Positions 46,601 to 60,536 of a stretch of 64,000 nucleotides of DNA are shown one piece after another. The notes below the pieces were generated by a model that was given only the letters and a program-made list of their open reading frames with translations, ran no database searches and was not told where the DNA came from. The stretch's first letter is position 1, and each line of letters opens with the position of its first letter. Position numbers and translations under genes: made by a program. Source of the stretch: Oxyruncus cristatus (lineage: Eukaryota > Chordata > Aves > Passeriformes > Cotingidae); assembly GCA_013399855.1 (NCBI GenBank), contig VXAY01002045.1, positions 372,001-436,000 of the forward strand. The letters run 5' to 3'.

Positions 46601-49600
46601 GTTTGTGCTGCTTGCTGAGCTGGGATAATAGGATGGAAGCATGAAGCAGTGGAGTAGAAAACACCAAACTGCTAGCCCGCAGCCATAGAAGAGTTTCTCC
46701 ATTATCTTATTGTGCAGTGCCTGGTTGTGGGGACCACTGGCCTGTGGGGATGACAGCAATGCAGATCCTCCTCAGCATCACAGTGATGGGAAATGGCACA
46801 GGAGGAAGGAGAATAAGCAAACAGCTAAACTGACCGCACTCATTATGTTTGCCATGGCCACGGGCTGCTGTATTCCACCTGCTGGCTATGCATTTACAAT
46901 GGGATTGCTCTGGGATGTGATTTCTTTAGGGAATGAATTCTTTAGGAAATTTCCATAACAAATTCAGCCTTTGGAAAGCATGATACTTGTCTACAGTGCT
47001 CTGTGAATAATAGCAGTCTCACTGACCAGTTATGCTATGCACAGCCCTATTTTATCACTAGAAAGCTGATGGAGGTGGCAATCCTGTTTTTATCTGTCCC
47101 ACACTCCGCATGAAAAGCTCGTTGTTTGCCCTATACTCCTCTTTCCAAGTACTTCTTCACAAGAGGAGACATTCTATGAGTGGGATCAACCACTGTTAAT
47201 GGAGAAGAACAGAGGGCTTCCCAGTCTTTCTGGAAGGAAATGGAAAGAAAGATGGCATGGCAACTATCTACTACCAAAGCACCTCCAAAGAGCTGCCTCA
47301 CTGGAGCAAGGCCTGAACTGTCAAGTGCCAAGATACATTGCTGACTCCATGATTTTCTAGAAACTTTTGCAGTTAAATTCTGTTGTCATGTCACTAAAGG
47401 TATTCAGGAACATTCTGATATGGCTTACCCTGTTATTATCCTCCTAGGGCAAGGTACAGGAAATGAAGATGGCAATTACCCACTATTTAATTACGCTCTC
47501 CATTAGTTAAGCCTTTTCTTCTCATGCACAAAAAGGCTTCGCCCAAGATGAATCCCTGTTCTACACCTCTGTGGAAGTATGAAAGTGGCCAATACCCTGA
47601 GCAGTCCCAGCCATATGCAGGTGGAGTCAACCAAACAACCCCCAGCTGCACTACCTGCTCCTTGGCAATGCAAAACTCCTTCTTCCCTGTATCAGCCCAT
47701 CCCTGCCCTCTGTGCAACGTGTAGCGAGACCCTTGGGGGTTCAAACAGAGCCCATGTGAGGTAGAGTGAGCAACCCCAGAGGTTTCTCCCCTTTTTGAGG
47801 AGGTCACCAATAGTTGTCTCTTCACCCAAAAGTGTTTGTGCTTGCATGGCAGTGGCAGAAGATGCTGCAGTGTTTCACACTGGGAAAAAAACTGTCCTCT
47901 TTTTTTTTTTTTTCTGAATACACAAATAGCCTTTGGAAAAAGCAGCAACTCAAAGTGTGCTCTTTACCCCCGCTACAACTTCGAAATAATGACAAGGCTG
48001 CATTTTCTTGAGCAAACAAGACATGCCTCAATGTAGAGAGCATGAAAGAAGAGCATGAGTCAGGACACCTGGGCCAGATCCTTTGATGTGCTGTGATTCG
48101 AGAGGCTGGGAGAGCTCAGCAGCTTTCCATGTTTCCCCGACTCCAGTGCCACCAGGGCTTGCCCAGCTCTCTGAGCAGAAGGGGAAGTTGGGAAAAGCAT
48201 AAGATGCTTTTTAGGTGGAAGAAGTCCAGTAACATGCAAAATTATGAACAGCTTTGTTCTACCCAAGCCACAAAACTGATTCAGAGTGGACAAAGAAATC
48301 CAACTCTAAATTTTTTCCCTATTAAACTAGAAGCTCTTCAGCTTTGTCTTCACATATTCACATAAGGCACGATGGACATCCCTTGGTTTCAGCCATCAAA
48401 ATTGTAGGTATCTCATCTAAATACTTTTGGAGAGGGAGAAACAGGATCATGTCTTTAGTTATGAATTAAGAATATAAATTAACATGCAAGCATTGTGGAC
48501 TGTGAGAGCTTTGGGACTGCTGCCATGACCCATGAGAGCAGGGAGATTAATGTGCATCCGGGACAACGGTATAATTTCAAGCCTAATGCTGTTGGCCAAA
48601 ACAAACACTGCCAAAGCAGTATTGCCATAATTTTTAAAGAATTTCTTTTTTTTGCTTTAAAAATTTGAAAGAAAATCCTGACTTCACTCTTTGAGAGAGG
48701 CTCTTAGAGAAACAGATTCTGCTCTCTCTTCTGTGGGCTTTACTATGCAAACTCTCTAACTGAAAGGACCACTTATGAACAAAGGCAACAGAACTGTGCT
48801 TTTCATTTAGACAGAGACAAGGGGTCCTCAACATTGTAAGGGAAATAAAATTTGCAGTCCAATGCAAGTATCTCTTTGTAAGCCTTCAGAGCCAAAACCA
48901 ATTAAATCCAAAACTTACATCCCTCAATATAAAGTTCTACTTTCTTAGCTAATAAAACCCCTGAAACAAAATAGACTTGAAAAGAGCATCCTCTTAACTG
49001 TTGTACCATCCCTAGATGAAAAGCTGCATCTTTTTTTCCCCTTGTGTTTTCTCTTGTGTTAGATTCAGCATTTCACAACAATTTACAATATAATTAAAAT
49101 TTAGAGTCCTTGGGATGGGATAGAATAATTACAATTACTTATTGTGAAAATGGGTGTGAAAAAATCTTATGACCTGTTCTTAATAATCCAACTCACACTT
49201 CATTACAGTACACGCAATACTTAATTTGTGAAACCAGTGTAATTGCATTTGCAATCTCTGCTATTGTGATGGTGTGAGGAAAACCAGCAGCCTGCTCGCA
49301 CGGCGGCCGCAGAACACGCTGCCCAGCCTGCTGGCCCCACTGCACTGAAATCGCCAGCAAAGCAAAATAAATTGCTTCTGCTTAGCAGAAACAACACTCT
49401 GATTTCACCCTCCAAACAGAGAATTTCCTGCTCCTGCTGCTCTGACTCAGCAGCTTGCTCTGAGCAACAGGAAGAAAACAAAGAGGAAGAGGTCAGGGAG
49501 GAAGGCAGAGGTGGGAACCAAGCACTTGCCCATCCTCTCCTGCTGATCCTCCTGCCACAGCCTTGCACATCCTGCTGCTTTGGCTCTTGGGGCTGGCCCT

Positions 49601-52600
49601 GGTCACGGTGCTGAAGTCCATCCATAACCCTGGAATGGCTTCACCGCGCAGCCACACCAATCCCTGACTCCTGCCTCTCCCCAGGTCCACGTGCAGAGTC
49701 AGTACTGGAAGGGTCTGTATGACACCAAAATACATATTTGGGATGGATGGAAGGATCCTACATGATTTTACCAACTGGTAAGCACCATCCACAACCATAG
49801 AAATATAGAGGCACTAGGAATTCAGCGTGGCTCCTGTAAGCCCATCTCCTTCCCACTGACACACTAAACCTCCTCATCAGGATAGATAAAAGGATGGTAC
49901 TAGAAGCATGGAGGGAAGAGGAAGGGCAAACTGTGGCTATTCCCTTCCTTTTGCATCTCTAACAGCCATGCAAGCCTAGACTGCAAACAGTAAGGCAGTG
50001 CATCACCCTGCTGTGCTGGATGTGGCTCTTACAGCTTTTATGCTGATGCCATGGATGCTCATGAGGTTCCTCCTGATTTACTACAGGAGCCTGAGATGAA
50101 CAGGAGTGTGCAAGACTCACGAAGCAGAGCCATGTAATTGCAGTGCAGCCTCCTGAAAAGCAAGACACAGAGGCAAAGATGTGACTGGGAGCAGCATAGC
50201 AGAGCCCTCAAGGTCACAGTCAACACTGGACAGAAATCAGACTAGAAAAGCAATTGTGAGCAAAGACCATGTGCTACAATATTGCTTGCTTAAATGCTGA
50301 TTAAATATTACCTTTTCAATTTGTATTTGCCTGAGGAATTAAATGTCTATACTGATGGTGGTATTCAAAAGCTACCTGCAGATTGATCTGCAGCTCGTGA
50401 TGACAAGGCTTCCCAGCAGAATGCTGGCACTCATACCAGGAACGCAGCAGTGTGAGGTCCCACACCAAAACCTTCCCAGCTGAGCATTTACTGTGGATGA
50501 TTATTTATGGAGTGACTCATGAAAAACAAATAAGGAGGGAAGGGAATTAAGTGTTCTCAGTTTTCCTGCAATTGAGTTAGTAACCCACAGGGTGAAAAAC
50601 CCAGGCTTGAAGTTCCAGTACTCTCCAGTGAAAGCAGGGCTGTCCCTGCAGGCAGGCGGCATAAGGCTGGTTTGCCCCACACCTCCTGTATTAGGTAGCC
50701 TGTGCAGATGAATATCCTTAAATAACAGTCCCAGCTTTTGCCTCGAGCCCCTAGAAACACTTCCTCTGTGCTGGTACACTAACTAGGTCCAGGGCCCCAT
50801 CCCAAATACTGTCAGGCAGATGTCCATGTACTAGCGTGCTCGTGGCCAGGAGCCACAGTCCCTCAGAGACATCCTGGAAGGGACCACCTTATCCTTGAGA
50901 TGTAAACACTGCCCTCAACCCAGAGTCCTTTTTTGTGCAAGGTGACAGCAAGGATGGAGGCTTTTGCAGAGCTGGGCCAGAGCAGTGCCACGTGCATACC
51001 AAAGTCAACCTGGAAGCCTCCTCTGCTTTGCTGTGAAGGCAATAGTACCCCACGAGTTACCACCTGGAGAGATCCTGGGGCTGCAGGAGTTTGCTGATGA
51101 CAGAGCTCTGTGGGGAACCCTGGCCTCAACACTCACCTGCAATCCCTGCACAGCCCTCATCTGCAGCAGCTGTCAGTGCAGCCCAAAGCATTCATCATCA
51201 GAAAAACCAATTCCATGTACACTTAACTACCTAGACAGATTATGTGAGTCAGTGTGATGGCATCACTAACCCACAGTGCCACCACCTACTGCACCTACCC
51301 CTATCTACCATATCCCTCCCAGCTCTGAGCTTTGTTCTTGGAAAGTTCTGTGCCTAATACAGGATGTTTGCTCATGCAATAAGGAAATAACATTACAAAT
51401 GTTTTCCCTTCTGTTTTATTTTCCCAGCAGTCCCATGTGATGGGTTAACAACATGTTGATTGTATCTGATGCAAAATTTCCAGGAGTTTCATTCTGCTGT
51501 GCAGTGCATATGTGTGACAGATCTGAATTGTGTTTAGTACTCACTTATGTAAGTAACAGTATAATAGCCCAGTGGATCTTGCTGCTTAAACTATAGAAAT
51601 GGGGGAGGGGGAAAAACTCTTTCTGCATGTGTATGGCCATTTCCTGTCATGGCTTGATCCAGGAGTATGCAATCCAAACATATTCCGTGATTAGAAGCAC
51701 TTCACCTGATAATGCATTTGTAGACTTAACACTTGTACCGGGTGCAGAACTGAGGAGCCTGCTTTATTTCACAGGCAGGGTGCTTGGCAGAAGTTTGGCA
51801 GCTGCCTCCAGCTGTGGAGCTCTTTCTCTTGCCAGGTGCAGATGGCAGCAAATCTCCTTCCTCCGTGCTAAAATGCAAATTCCATCCCTTTCCAAGCTAG
51901 TGCACTGGATAATAACTGCTCTCTTTTGTAATAAAACCCACATACACTGCCAGGCACATCCTCAGGAAACGGTAGAGAGAAAGGAAGAGGGAGAGACAGT
52001 GGTGTAACCAACCTGTAGCAGACAAAACAAGGGAGAAAACTTGGGCACTGGTGTAGATTAATAAAAAAAGATTGCAGTTAAACAAGAATCATGGGGTTTG
52101 CAACAATTCGATTAAAGAGGGGTTGACTATACTTTAGAAGAATGCTGTTGATATGCAATGCTTTCATTTCCTCATTTAAATATCACTGTAGCAGCCAGCA
52201 AAGTCTGCAAATTCCTTCTAAGCAGGTGGGAGAGGGGTGCAGGGTACAGGATGTACATGGGCTATCATTGGGGCCAGGTTGAAGGAGCACGTTGCTGAAA
52301 TCTGTGAAGAAGTTCAGGGACAACTTCTATCAATAGCCTTAGCATCAATATCCCTGTTTTCATCAGAAAAGAAACAGGTAGGAATGCACAAGCTTAACTG
52401 TATTTTCCTGCATGTTGCTTACTTGGGAGAAAATCCCATCGCACACCGTATTAACACAGTCCCTTTTCCCCTCTGCCATCACACACAGAGACACATTTTT
52501 GCTAATTGCAGATTGCTCACAAACACGAGGCACTAAGTTTAGGTTGAAGAGATGTTTCTTTGTTTGAAAACAAAACAAACAAAGCAAAATAATTACAGGA

Positions 52601-53419
52601 GTTCTGCAAGTGAATACAATTAAAATCAAAAGAGGAGCAAAATAGCACTTTTCATTTCTGGAGCTCAAGCATCTCTGCAAAGCTGCATCAGGGTTGGTGC
52701 CTCCTCCTCGCTGAAAGGAAAATAAAGCATTTAATCCACTCAATAGCCCCTGGCAGAACTAAGAAAACCTTTTGGGTTTCTTGCCTCTGCAGAGCCAATT
52801 GGAAAGATCTGAGGTGGGGATGTCATTTTGAGACAGATTTTTCTCTCAGCATCATGCAATATGAAATACAATTCTTGATTTGCTTAAAGGCTGCCCACGC
52901 CAACCAAAAGCAGACAGTGCCAGTACAGACCCTCAAATCCAACACTGAAAATTCATGATAGGCAAGAACCCATGTGGTTTATCTCTCAAGCCCACACTAC
53001 CTCTGCCATGCTGGTTCTTACCTACTACCAAGGCATGGTTTTTTTTCCATTTTCCACTTGGAGCTATTGGGAATGCTGTGCAATCCCCCAAGCTTTCCAG
53101 CAACCACCAACTACAACAGAACTCTAGATGCTGAGATTTTGGTAAACTGCTTCCGCCTTGAACTCAAACTGTACCACCAAAGACATTGAAAGCCCAAATC
53201 CTTTCTCATTTTCTCCCAGTAAAAACAGAGGAGAGCACTGTTTTGGGAGATGTGGAAAACGATTGCCAGCTGCCCATCTGGCTGTATCCCCTGCACTCCT
53301 CAGGTGTATCCATGTGTCCCTCACCTTCAGCAACTGAAGTGCTGCCAGGGAAAGAGGCCAGCTGAGAAAGGTGTGTTGAAAAGCCCGCAGCAAACTCCTG
53401 CTCATGTTAACTGTGTGGA

Positions 53420-53457
53420 AAAACAAACCAAACCAAACCAACCAACAAACAAACAAC
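53420..53457. repeat. (AAACC/AAAC)n simple repeat
   Basis: About 38 bp of imperfect AAACC and AAAC units. This is low-complexity noncoding sequence. Confidence 0.92.
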
Positions 53458-54945
53458 CCCTCCTGCAGAACAAGTGCTTTTTAGGAAATAACTGCAATCG
53501 TGAAAACTATTCCTTGTCCTCATCTGACCAACTGAATTGTTGGGTAAATCTTTGGAGTGCAGACAGGAGCTCGCACATTCAGCATGAAGCAGCTATTCGG
53601 TGTCACTGCAGAATGATGCAGCTGGAAAAATTATTGTTTGAAGTCCTGGATGGCCAGAAATGTGCAGGAGAAGTATGAGCTGGAGCTGGATGCCTAAGAG
53701 CAGCACTGCCAGCCAGGCATGCAGAAGAGCTGGCTCTGGGAACACTGGATATGGGTTAAAACTCAGACAAACTGGGTCTAGCTGCAAGGATTTGCTCCTG
53801 CAGGGACCTGATGTTGGAGTGCTTTGGGTGTGCTGGCCTTTTCCCTGGGAGCTCAAGAGTAGCAGCTCTGGGAACACTGGGGCATGAGCCACTCATAACA
53901 GCCTGCTGCTGGAGATCCAGGAAATAACAGCAGGTATAGGAAGCATCCCACTGAACAGAGGGTTGGCGGTGCTGGATACCAGATCCCACTCTGGTTAACC
54001 AAGCATCAGCTGAGTATCCCGAGGGGTGCTCACAGCACAGGCACAGGGCTGAGGGCTCTATATCAAAACTCGCTCTGGTCCAGCTTGTAACCAAGTTTGT
54101 ACAGAGCAAAACATTTGTTTTCCTCTGTAGGCTCCTCAGTCCAGGATCAAACACTCCAGGCTCATTTTGCTCATGGACTATTTTTGGTTTGCTCTGGTTT
54201 TAAGTCTTCTAAAAATGTCTTCACTAACACATGTCTTTTCAATTTATTTATTTCCTCTATTTTCTTATCAACTACTGGGAGGTTATATTTAAACCTCACA
54301 TATGGCATTAGCTCTTTGGGAATATTTAAATTCTTATGGGACATGCATGATCTGGAAAATGAAAAATTAGGTTAATTGTTTGACCAATTCAATAAAGCAG
54401 AGCAGCACCTCTGTGATCTAAACTCAGACCTGTGTTATCTGACAGAAAGGATGTTTTTTTGTTTGTGTCACCTAGTCAACTCTCCCTCAAACATCATGAC
54501 ATAGCCCCCTCACATCAGTGCAGGTGGTATCTCCATGATTCCCCTATTTGCCTGTCACTGTCCTCTGGATCCCAAGGGCAGGAGCTGGCAGCCTGCTCGC
54601 TGTCTTCGGTAGGTGCTGTAGGCTTGACTCGGGTCCATAAACGTTGCCTCTGAGTCAGCAGTGATCCCACGATTATTGCTTGGGGAAGGAGCACTTTGCA
54701 TTATTCACTTCACATCAGTGATTCCCAGATGACTCACAAGTGGCATGAGCTGGCACGGCTCAGTTGGAGATTTTTGGGAACAGTAGGGCCCTGCCCTCTC
54801 CTGCACACCCCACTCCCAGCTACCTGGGTTGTGCAGAGCAAGAGCTAAAGACAACCCTGAGCAGTGTAGGTCAGTCAGCAACCCCCAGGCAGATGCCTGG
54901 GGTCCCATGGGAAGGCTGAACCCCTCTGACACCTGGCTCTCTTTG

Positions 54946-54985
54946 ATTGGAAGGGGTCTCTGTTTATTGGGAAGGGTCTCTGTTG
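54946..54985. repeat. Imperfect 20-bp tandem duplication
   Basis: ATTGGAAGGGGTCTCTGTTT (54946-54965) is followed directly by ATTGGGAAGGGTCTCTGTTG (54966-54985). The two copies differ at three positions. Confidence 0.9.
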
Positions 54986-55228
54986 TTTTTTAAAGATTTA
55001 TTAAATAGTCTAGTCAACTTCAAAGTCCAAGAGGAGAAAGCTCCTTGAATGGAAAGGCAAAAAAAGCCTGTGGTAGCAAAAATGATGAATAGAAACTGAG
55101 CGTGGTGCACAGAATGCAGGTAGGGGATTCAGACAGCCCAGTGTAATGGGCAACAGATGTCTGTCATATGAGTAGCAGCACATGCACCTGCACACCAACC
55201 CTGTAGCAAGAAAAACATAAACCAAAAT

Positions 55229-55822
55229 CAAAGAATCACAGAATTTTTATGGTTGGAAAAGACCTTTAAGTTCAACCATCAACCTGCTACCACCACCACA
55301 TTCACTATTAACCTATGTTCTCGAGTACCATATCCATGTATTTTTTGAACACTTCCAGGGCTGGTGACTCCACCACTTCCATGGGCAGTCTGTTCCAATG
55401 CTTTGCAACTCTTTTGGTGGAGAAATTTTTTCTACTATCCAATTGAAACCCCTCCTAGCACAATTTGAGGACATTTCTTCTTGTCCTGTCCCTTGTTACT
55501 TGGGAGAAGAGACCAACCCCCACCTGGCTACACCCTCCTTTCAGATACTTGTAGAGACTGATAAGGTGTCGTGTGTCCCCCCCGCCCCGAGCCTGCTTTT
55601 CTCCAGACTAAACAATGCCAGCTTCTTCAGCTGCTCCTCATCAGACTTGTGCTCCAGACCCTTCACCAGTTCTGTTGCCCTTCCCTGGACATGCTCCAGC
55701 ACCTCAATGTCTTTCTTGTAGTGAGGGGCCCAGAACTGAATACAGTACTCAAAGTGCAGAGTACAGGGGCATGGTGACTGCCCTAGTCCTGCTGGCCACA
55801 CTATTTCAAATACAGGCCAGGA
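55229..55822 (-). mobile_element. CR1 LINE, longest copy in the window, with end of ORF2
   Basis: About 590 bp in minus orientation. It starts with a decayed 3' terminus (AGAATCACAGAATTTTTATG) and runs through the 3' noncoding part into the C-terminal end of the CR1 ORF2 (reverse transcriptase) frame. On the minus strand at about 55,780-55,570 the frame reads …[20 protein letters not shown]…, …[20 protein letters not shown]…, the typical CR1 ORF2 C-terminus. It is 5'-truncated, lacks the catalytic part of the polymerase, and cannot transpose on its own. Confidence 0.96.
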
Positions 55823-57279
55823 TATCAAATGTAAAAGAAGAAACAACAGAAAAAAATGTCTTGCCTCTTTATTTTCTACTCATTTGTGAAGATGACATGC
55901 AGGCAAGAAGCACCCAGAGACTGCAGCTCCTCTCTTCCTCTGTGTGATCCTGAGCCTGCCTGTAGAGATGCAGACTTGACACAGCTTCTGCTGCCAGTGA
56001 ATTTTACAGCACAGAAACTTGAACTGGCTGGACAACTGACCTGTTGTGTTTTCAGTCAATCAAAACTCTACACCCTTCAAACTACAGGACATGGTTTGCT
56101 GGGAAGCACTGGCAGGACCCTGGATATTGTCCTTGAACTCTTCATCATAGGAAGAACACAATTGCCACTGACCCTTGGGTACCAAGGACTGCAAAGCTGT
56201 ATGTCATATGGATAGGGAGTGATTTGTGATATGGATAGGAAGTGGGTTTTCACACATTGAGACCCCGAGGGAAATCTCCACTCAGTCCTCTGCCTCAGGG
56301 TACTGATGATACACTCCCCTCCTGTGAGTGCCCTGCTATTCCCGAGAGGAATCCTCACAGCTAGAAACTCCATGCTGGCAAGCCAGCATGTCAACTCTGT
56401 CAGCCCTGGCAGCCCCTGGCGCTGTGGCTGCACGTCCAGCTGTGCTCATAGCTGAGCTCACTCAAAGCTCTCTCCTCATTCACAGCTGTTCACCATGGTG
56501 TGGGTATTGTTCTGCTCTTGCAGGCATTTGTTTTGCTTCTGTGGGCTCAAGGGAGCCCAAAGGATTGGCATTTTACTCACTACCTTGTTCTGCTACCAGC
56601 TAGTCAGGCTCTGACAGACAAGCAGTGGCAACTCTAGTGCTGCTGCTGCAAGACCCACTCTCACTATTCCTATTGCAGTAAATAACCAGAGACACTATAA
56701 TTTTTCTTAAGTGGCTTTAAGCCTTTTGTCCCAGTAGTCCTTGCCAGTTGGCAGCCAGTAGCTCGTGGCAGGTTACATGCCCTTTAATTTGGCTGTAGAT
56801 GCCATTGGGCAACGTGAGTCTTGTAGGAGTCCAGAGGCTGAGCACAACTTGACATAGCTAATGCCATCCAGTACTGGGCAGGCTGGCAAGCCAGACCACA
56901 GGCACCCCAAAAGCCCCAGAGCCATGCCAGCTGGCATGCATCCGTACTGCAGCATGTGGGCAGGGGATTTGGCCTCCCCCCAGGGCTGTAGGAGGACGCT
57001 ACCAGGTGCTCTTCTACCTTCATTGTATCCCAATGAATGTAGAGCAGCACCAACCTGCCAAAAGGCCACCTGGAGCTATTTATGAAGGCGCTGAGTGAAA
57101 GACATGTATGGTTTCTTTAACCAGACCTACCTTAACCAGCAATGGAAACTCTACGTGGCAATGAGGGAAGCAAACCCCAATAACATTCTGCTTTCTGAGG
57201 ATGTGCAGGACCCTCCTGTCTGGGGAGGGCTCTCCTGCCAGTATTCCTCCACATGCTAAGAAGCTCCTCATGAAGGTGG

Positions 57280-57347
57280 GATGCCCAAATCAGGCCCCCC
57301 AGTCTCTAGGCAAGATGCCCAAATCAGGCCCCCCAGTCTCTAGGCAA
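57280..57347. repeat. Perfect 34-bp tandem duplication
   Basis: Two identical 34-bp copies, 57280-57313 and 57314-57347, each beginning GATGCCCAAATC and ending CTCTAGGCAA. With zero differences, it is either a very recent duplication or an assembly artefact. Confidence 0.97.
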
Positions 57348-60300
57348 GAGTCTCTGAGGGGTTGCTCACTGGTGAGGCACGTGTGAAGTATCTGGCAGCG
57401 CTTTAGTCACATGTTCCTTTGCAGCAGGTAACGTGGAGCTGATGTGAAAGATTGCAATGCCTTGGGAGCCTTAGGAAAAAAACTCCCTCCCGTTTCAGTG
57501 GTGACATCTGGGAGAAATTATGACATGTGGGTTCTCCACCTGCTCCCCATCAAATGCTGTCAAAACCTCCTTCTGCACATCCCCATTCTTCTACATGCAT
57601 CCTCCATCACCACCCACTGCCAACCAACCTTTGTCACAAGTGGACTCTTGCTTTCTTTTCTTTTTTTCAGTGTTAAACTGGTAACATCCCTCTGTCTGAA
57701 AGGCAAATGGTGACTCCCAGCCCTTCCTCCCTCTGCATCCAGGAGAGAGCTGCCCTCCCTGGGAGTGGTGCTCTGCGAACAAACCATGTGTGATGGGAAA
57801 AGACCCTGCTGTTCTATCAATCCATTCTCTTCCCAGGACATTTAAGGCGCCCATCATTTCAGAAAAATGGTCATTTTTACCAGCAACTTGGCTTGTCCCA
57901 GAACCAACTCTTTTCATTTGCATCTTAACATTCATTAGCAAAGCTCTTGAGATGCAAAATCATCATAAACTGGATCAAGCTTCTTGATGCCCTGGGCCAT
58001 CACCTTCCTAGCTCATGCTGCACCAGAGCAGCAGTTTCCACTTTTCTTTCCCCTTCCCCCTTCTTGGTTTTTAGTCTGCCACCAGTCCTGCACTTGGTTT
58101 TCTGGCAACCAGAGATTTTCCCTGGATGGAGGGGAGGGAAAGGCACCTCTGACCTCAGGATGGGGCAGTATTGGTAAGATGTATAAATTGGGGGAGAGAG
58201 GAACAGGCAGATGTGCATCAGGTCTGTTATTACTCTGACCACATTCCTGCTGGGAAAGGTGAAGTGTGGAAGGACCCACAGCCCATAAGATGCTGTACCG
58301 TAAGACAGATGGATCCTTGTGTGGGGAGGAGGCACCCAAGAATGGTTGAAGTGGCCTGACATGGCCAGCTAAGGCCATCCAAAAGGCTGAGATTTTATTT
58401 CATTTTTGTATTTATGTGTTATTGCCTGCTTTTATTTCCCAGTTGCTAGTAGAAATCAAAATGCCATTTATTTCCTGCAGAATTAGCTCTCATTAGAACA
58501 CTGGAACCACCACAGCAGCAAGTGTCTGGCCAAGCAGAGTTTGCTGAGGGATGCACAAATCTCCTGGCCAGAAAAAAACAAGGGATCATTTGCTTTGTGC
58601 CGCAAAGATGCCCCTGGCACAGGGAAACGTGAGTGAGTCTGCACATCTTCCACTTACACACTGCCTTCCTGCAGCTCCTCAGGAGAGAGGAAGGCAGCTG
58701 CTGCATTTGCATTCTTGGTTATCAAGGGAGACAGAGCACCTCTGATCCCAAATCTCCATGGCTGTTGTTTCGTATCCCCTCGTGCTTGCTGCTGGGAGGA
58801 GGAAGGACTGCAGCAACTGCTTTCTGCTGATCACTGCACCACATCTCCTCTGGTGCTCAGAAACCACCAGGGACTGTGCTTGGGAAGCACCTGTTGAGTC
58901 CCATGTCTTCCTGGCCTTTTGGTTAAGACTGTGATGAGGGAATTAAATGAGACAAAGAATCTTCTAAAGCCTTTATGTTGCATTTTGTCCTTCTGTGTAT
59001 TACAAATCACACGTTTAGCGACCGGAGTTAGCACGTCAGATTGTTTTTCCAAATAATTATGCACAATACACTCCTTCAGCCAGCCCTCCAGTGACTCACC
59101 CACAGGTAAAGCTTTGACTAGGAAGAAAAAAAAATTCTCAGGCACGTTTCCATGGGCTCTGCACAGCCACCAAACAAACATCAAGTCTAGTCTCTTTGTA
59201 CTGCTGGCTGGCTGCTGAATCCCACGTCAGATGCAATGAAAAAAAGTTCCGTGCAGAATGAAGTCTGCCTTGGAGAGAAGTGGGGGTTTCAGTGGTTTTG
59301 TATCTGTCTCCCATTCCTTGCTTTGCTTTGTTGTTCTGAGCCACCAGATCTGCCAAAATGACTTGCAGAAAAGGAAAATCATCTTCTTCAGGTGGAGCAA
59401 AACTTTACAGCTGGGTTTGTAGAGTAATGTTGTGTACCAGGGATGGCCCTGACAACAAAGAGCATCAGAAATGGTGAATCTCTTCACCCGTGTCTCTCCC
59501 CTCTTGTGACTGTGGGGCCGGGAAGAGAAGAGACCCCAGTGAGTGTCGAGGGGGTCCCAGCTGTGCTGATGGAGCTGGGAATGAGGCTCGCACATGGCTG
59601 CCTTAGCAAAGCATGGTCATGCACAGCAGGGGAGCACACACCCCGGCAGCCTGTCTTTTGTTTTCAGAGAGCATGGTCAGGGGGAACCGGGGTTCAAGTT
59701 TAATTAAGCAGTGCCTCAGAGAGAAAAGACCCACCTGGAAACTTGCTGTCAGATATGATTTCACAGGAGCCCAGGAACATGATCTTTTTTAAAGCATGTT
59801 TATTTTTGCATGGCTAATGGGCATGATACTTCGCAGACTCCAGGCTTCAATACTGTGGACCTAATTTAATGCTGGTCTTGACTGCAGTGTTGTGTCAGCT
59901 GCCTCACAGAGACTGTGGAGAGAGGGGACAAATGTTCATTTCTCAAGCCTTTACTCTATTCTGTTAAGTCACTTTTGATGTCTTGTTGCCAAGCCATAGG
60001 ATACAGCCTCCCCTCTTGTTGAAAAGCCAGATAGATGACTCCTTTTAATTTGCAGCATTTTAGTTTAGCTCAAGTTATAAAGATATTAGTGAGCAACACA
60101 TGCGTAAATACTTCAGTGTATGTGATGCTGCCTCTCATGATTTGAAAGCAGAAAACTGAACTCTGCTTCGTAAATGTATCCGTCAGCTCCTTTGTTGTAC
60201 TAACTGCACACAACACATTTTCACCCTCTAAGAATTAAAAACACATCATTCTGATAAGCAGTATAACTACTGAAATTATTTTCATTTTCCCAAATTTGTT

Positions 60301-60509
60301 GGTTCAGTTTTTTGGGTTTTTTTTTTAAATATTTTTCCCCTTAAGCCTACAAAACTTTCAGAAATTTTCCATCTCTAGGCAGAACAAGATTTCCCTGTCA
60401 GACCCCTGGCATCACATATTGACACATGCCAGATATGATGTCTTTAGCACCAGCAGCCCCAAGCCAGCCCTACTCGTGAAGCCAGGTGGGTATTTCATTT
60501 AGTTGCCTT

Positions 60510-60536
60510 CCCCCACTATCCCCTTGGCCCCCACCC
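60510..60536 (-). repeat. G-quadruplex-type motif (G-runs on minus strand)
   Basis: On the plus strand C5, 5-nt, C4, 4-nt, C5, 1-nt, C3. The minus strand therefore has four G-runs of at least three with loops of 1, 4 and 5 nt. It lies at the start of a ~90-bp C/T-rich tract. Confidence 0.9.

Larger units (their letters stand above)
37313..55228. other. Long noncoding intergenic stretch
   Basis: About 18 kb without a supportable gene. It holds a (TTTGGG)n G-quadruplex-type tract (43,579-43,605), an (AAACC/AAAC)n simple repeat (53,420-53,457) and an imperfect 20-bp tandem pair (54,946-54,985). AT-rich blocks at about 39,280-39,960 and 49,080-49,260 look less decayed than their surroundings. 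The longest open frames (153 codons at 47487-47948 minus, 146 codons at 39954-40394 plus) have no domain. Confidence 0.65.

Noticed and set aside
47487..47948. 153-codon minus-strand open frame
   Set aside because: It ends in a homopolymer-encoded lysine run at the poly-T near 47,900 and has no domain.
55541..55846. 101-codon minus-strand open frame resembling a protein
   Set aside because: It is the C-terminal part of a CR1 ORF2 and so is counted as a mobile element, not a host gene.
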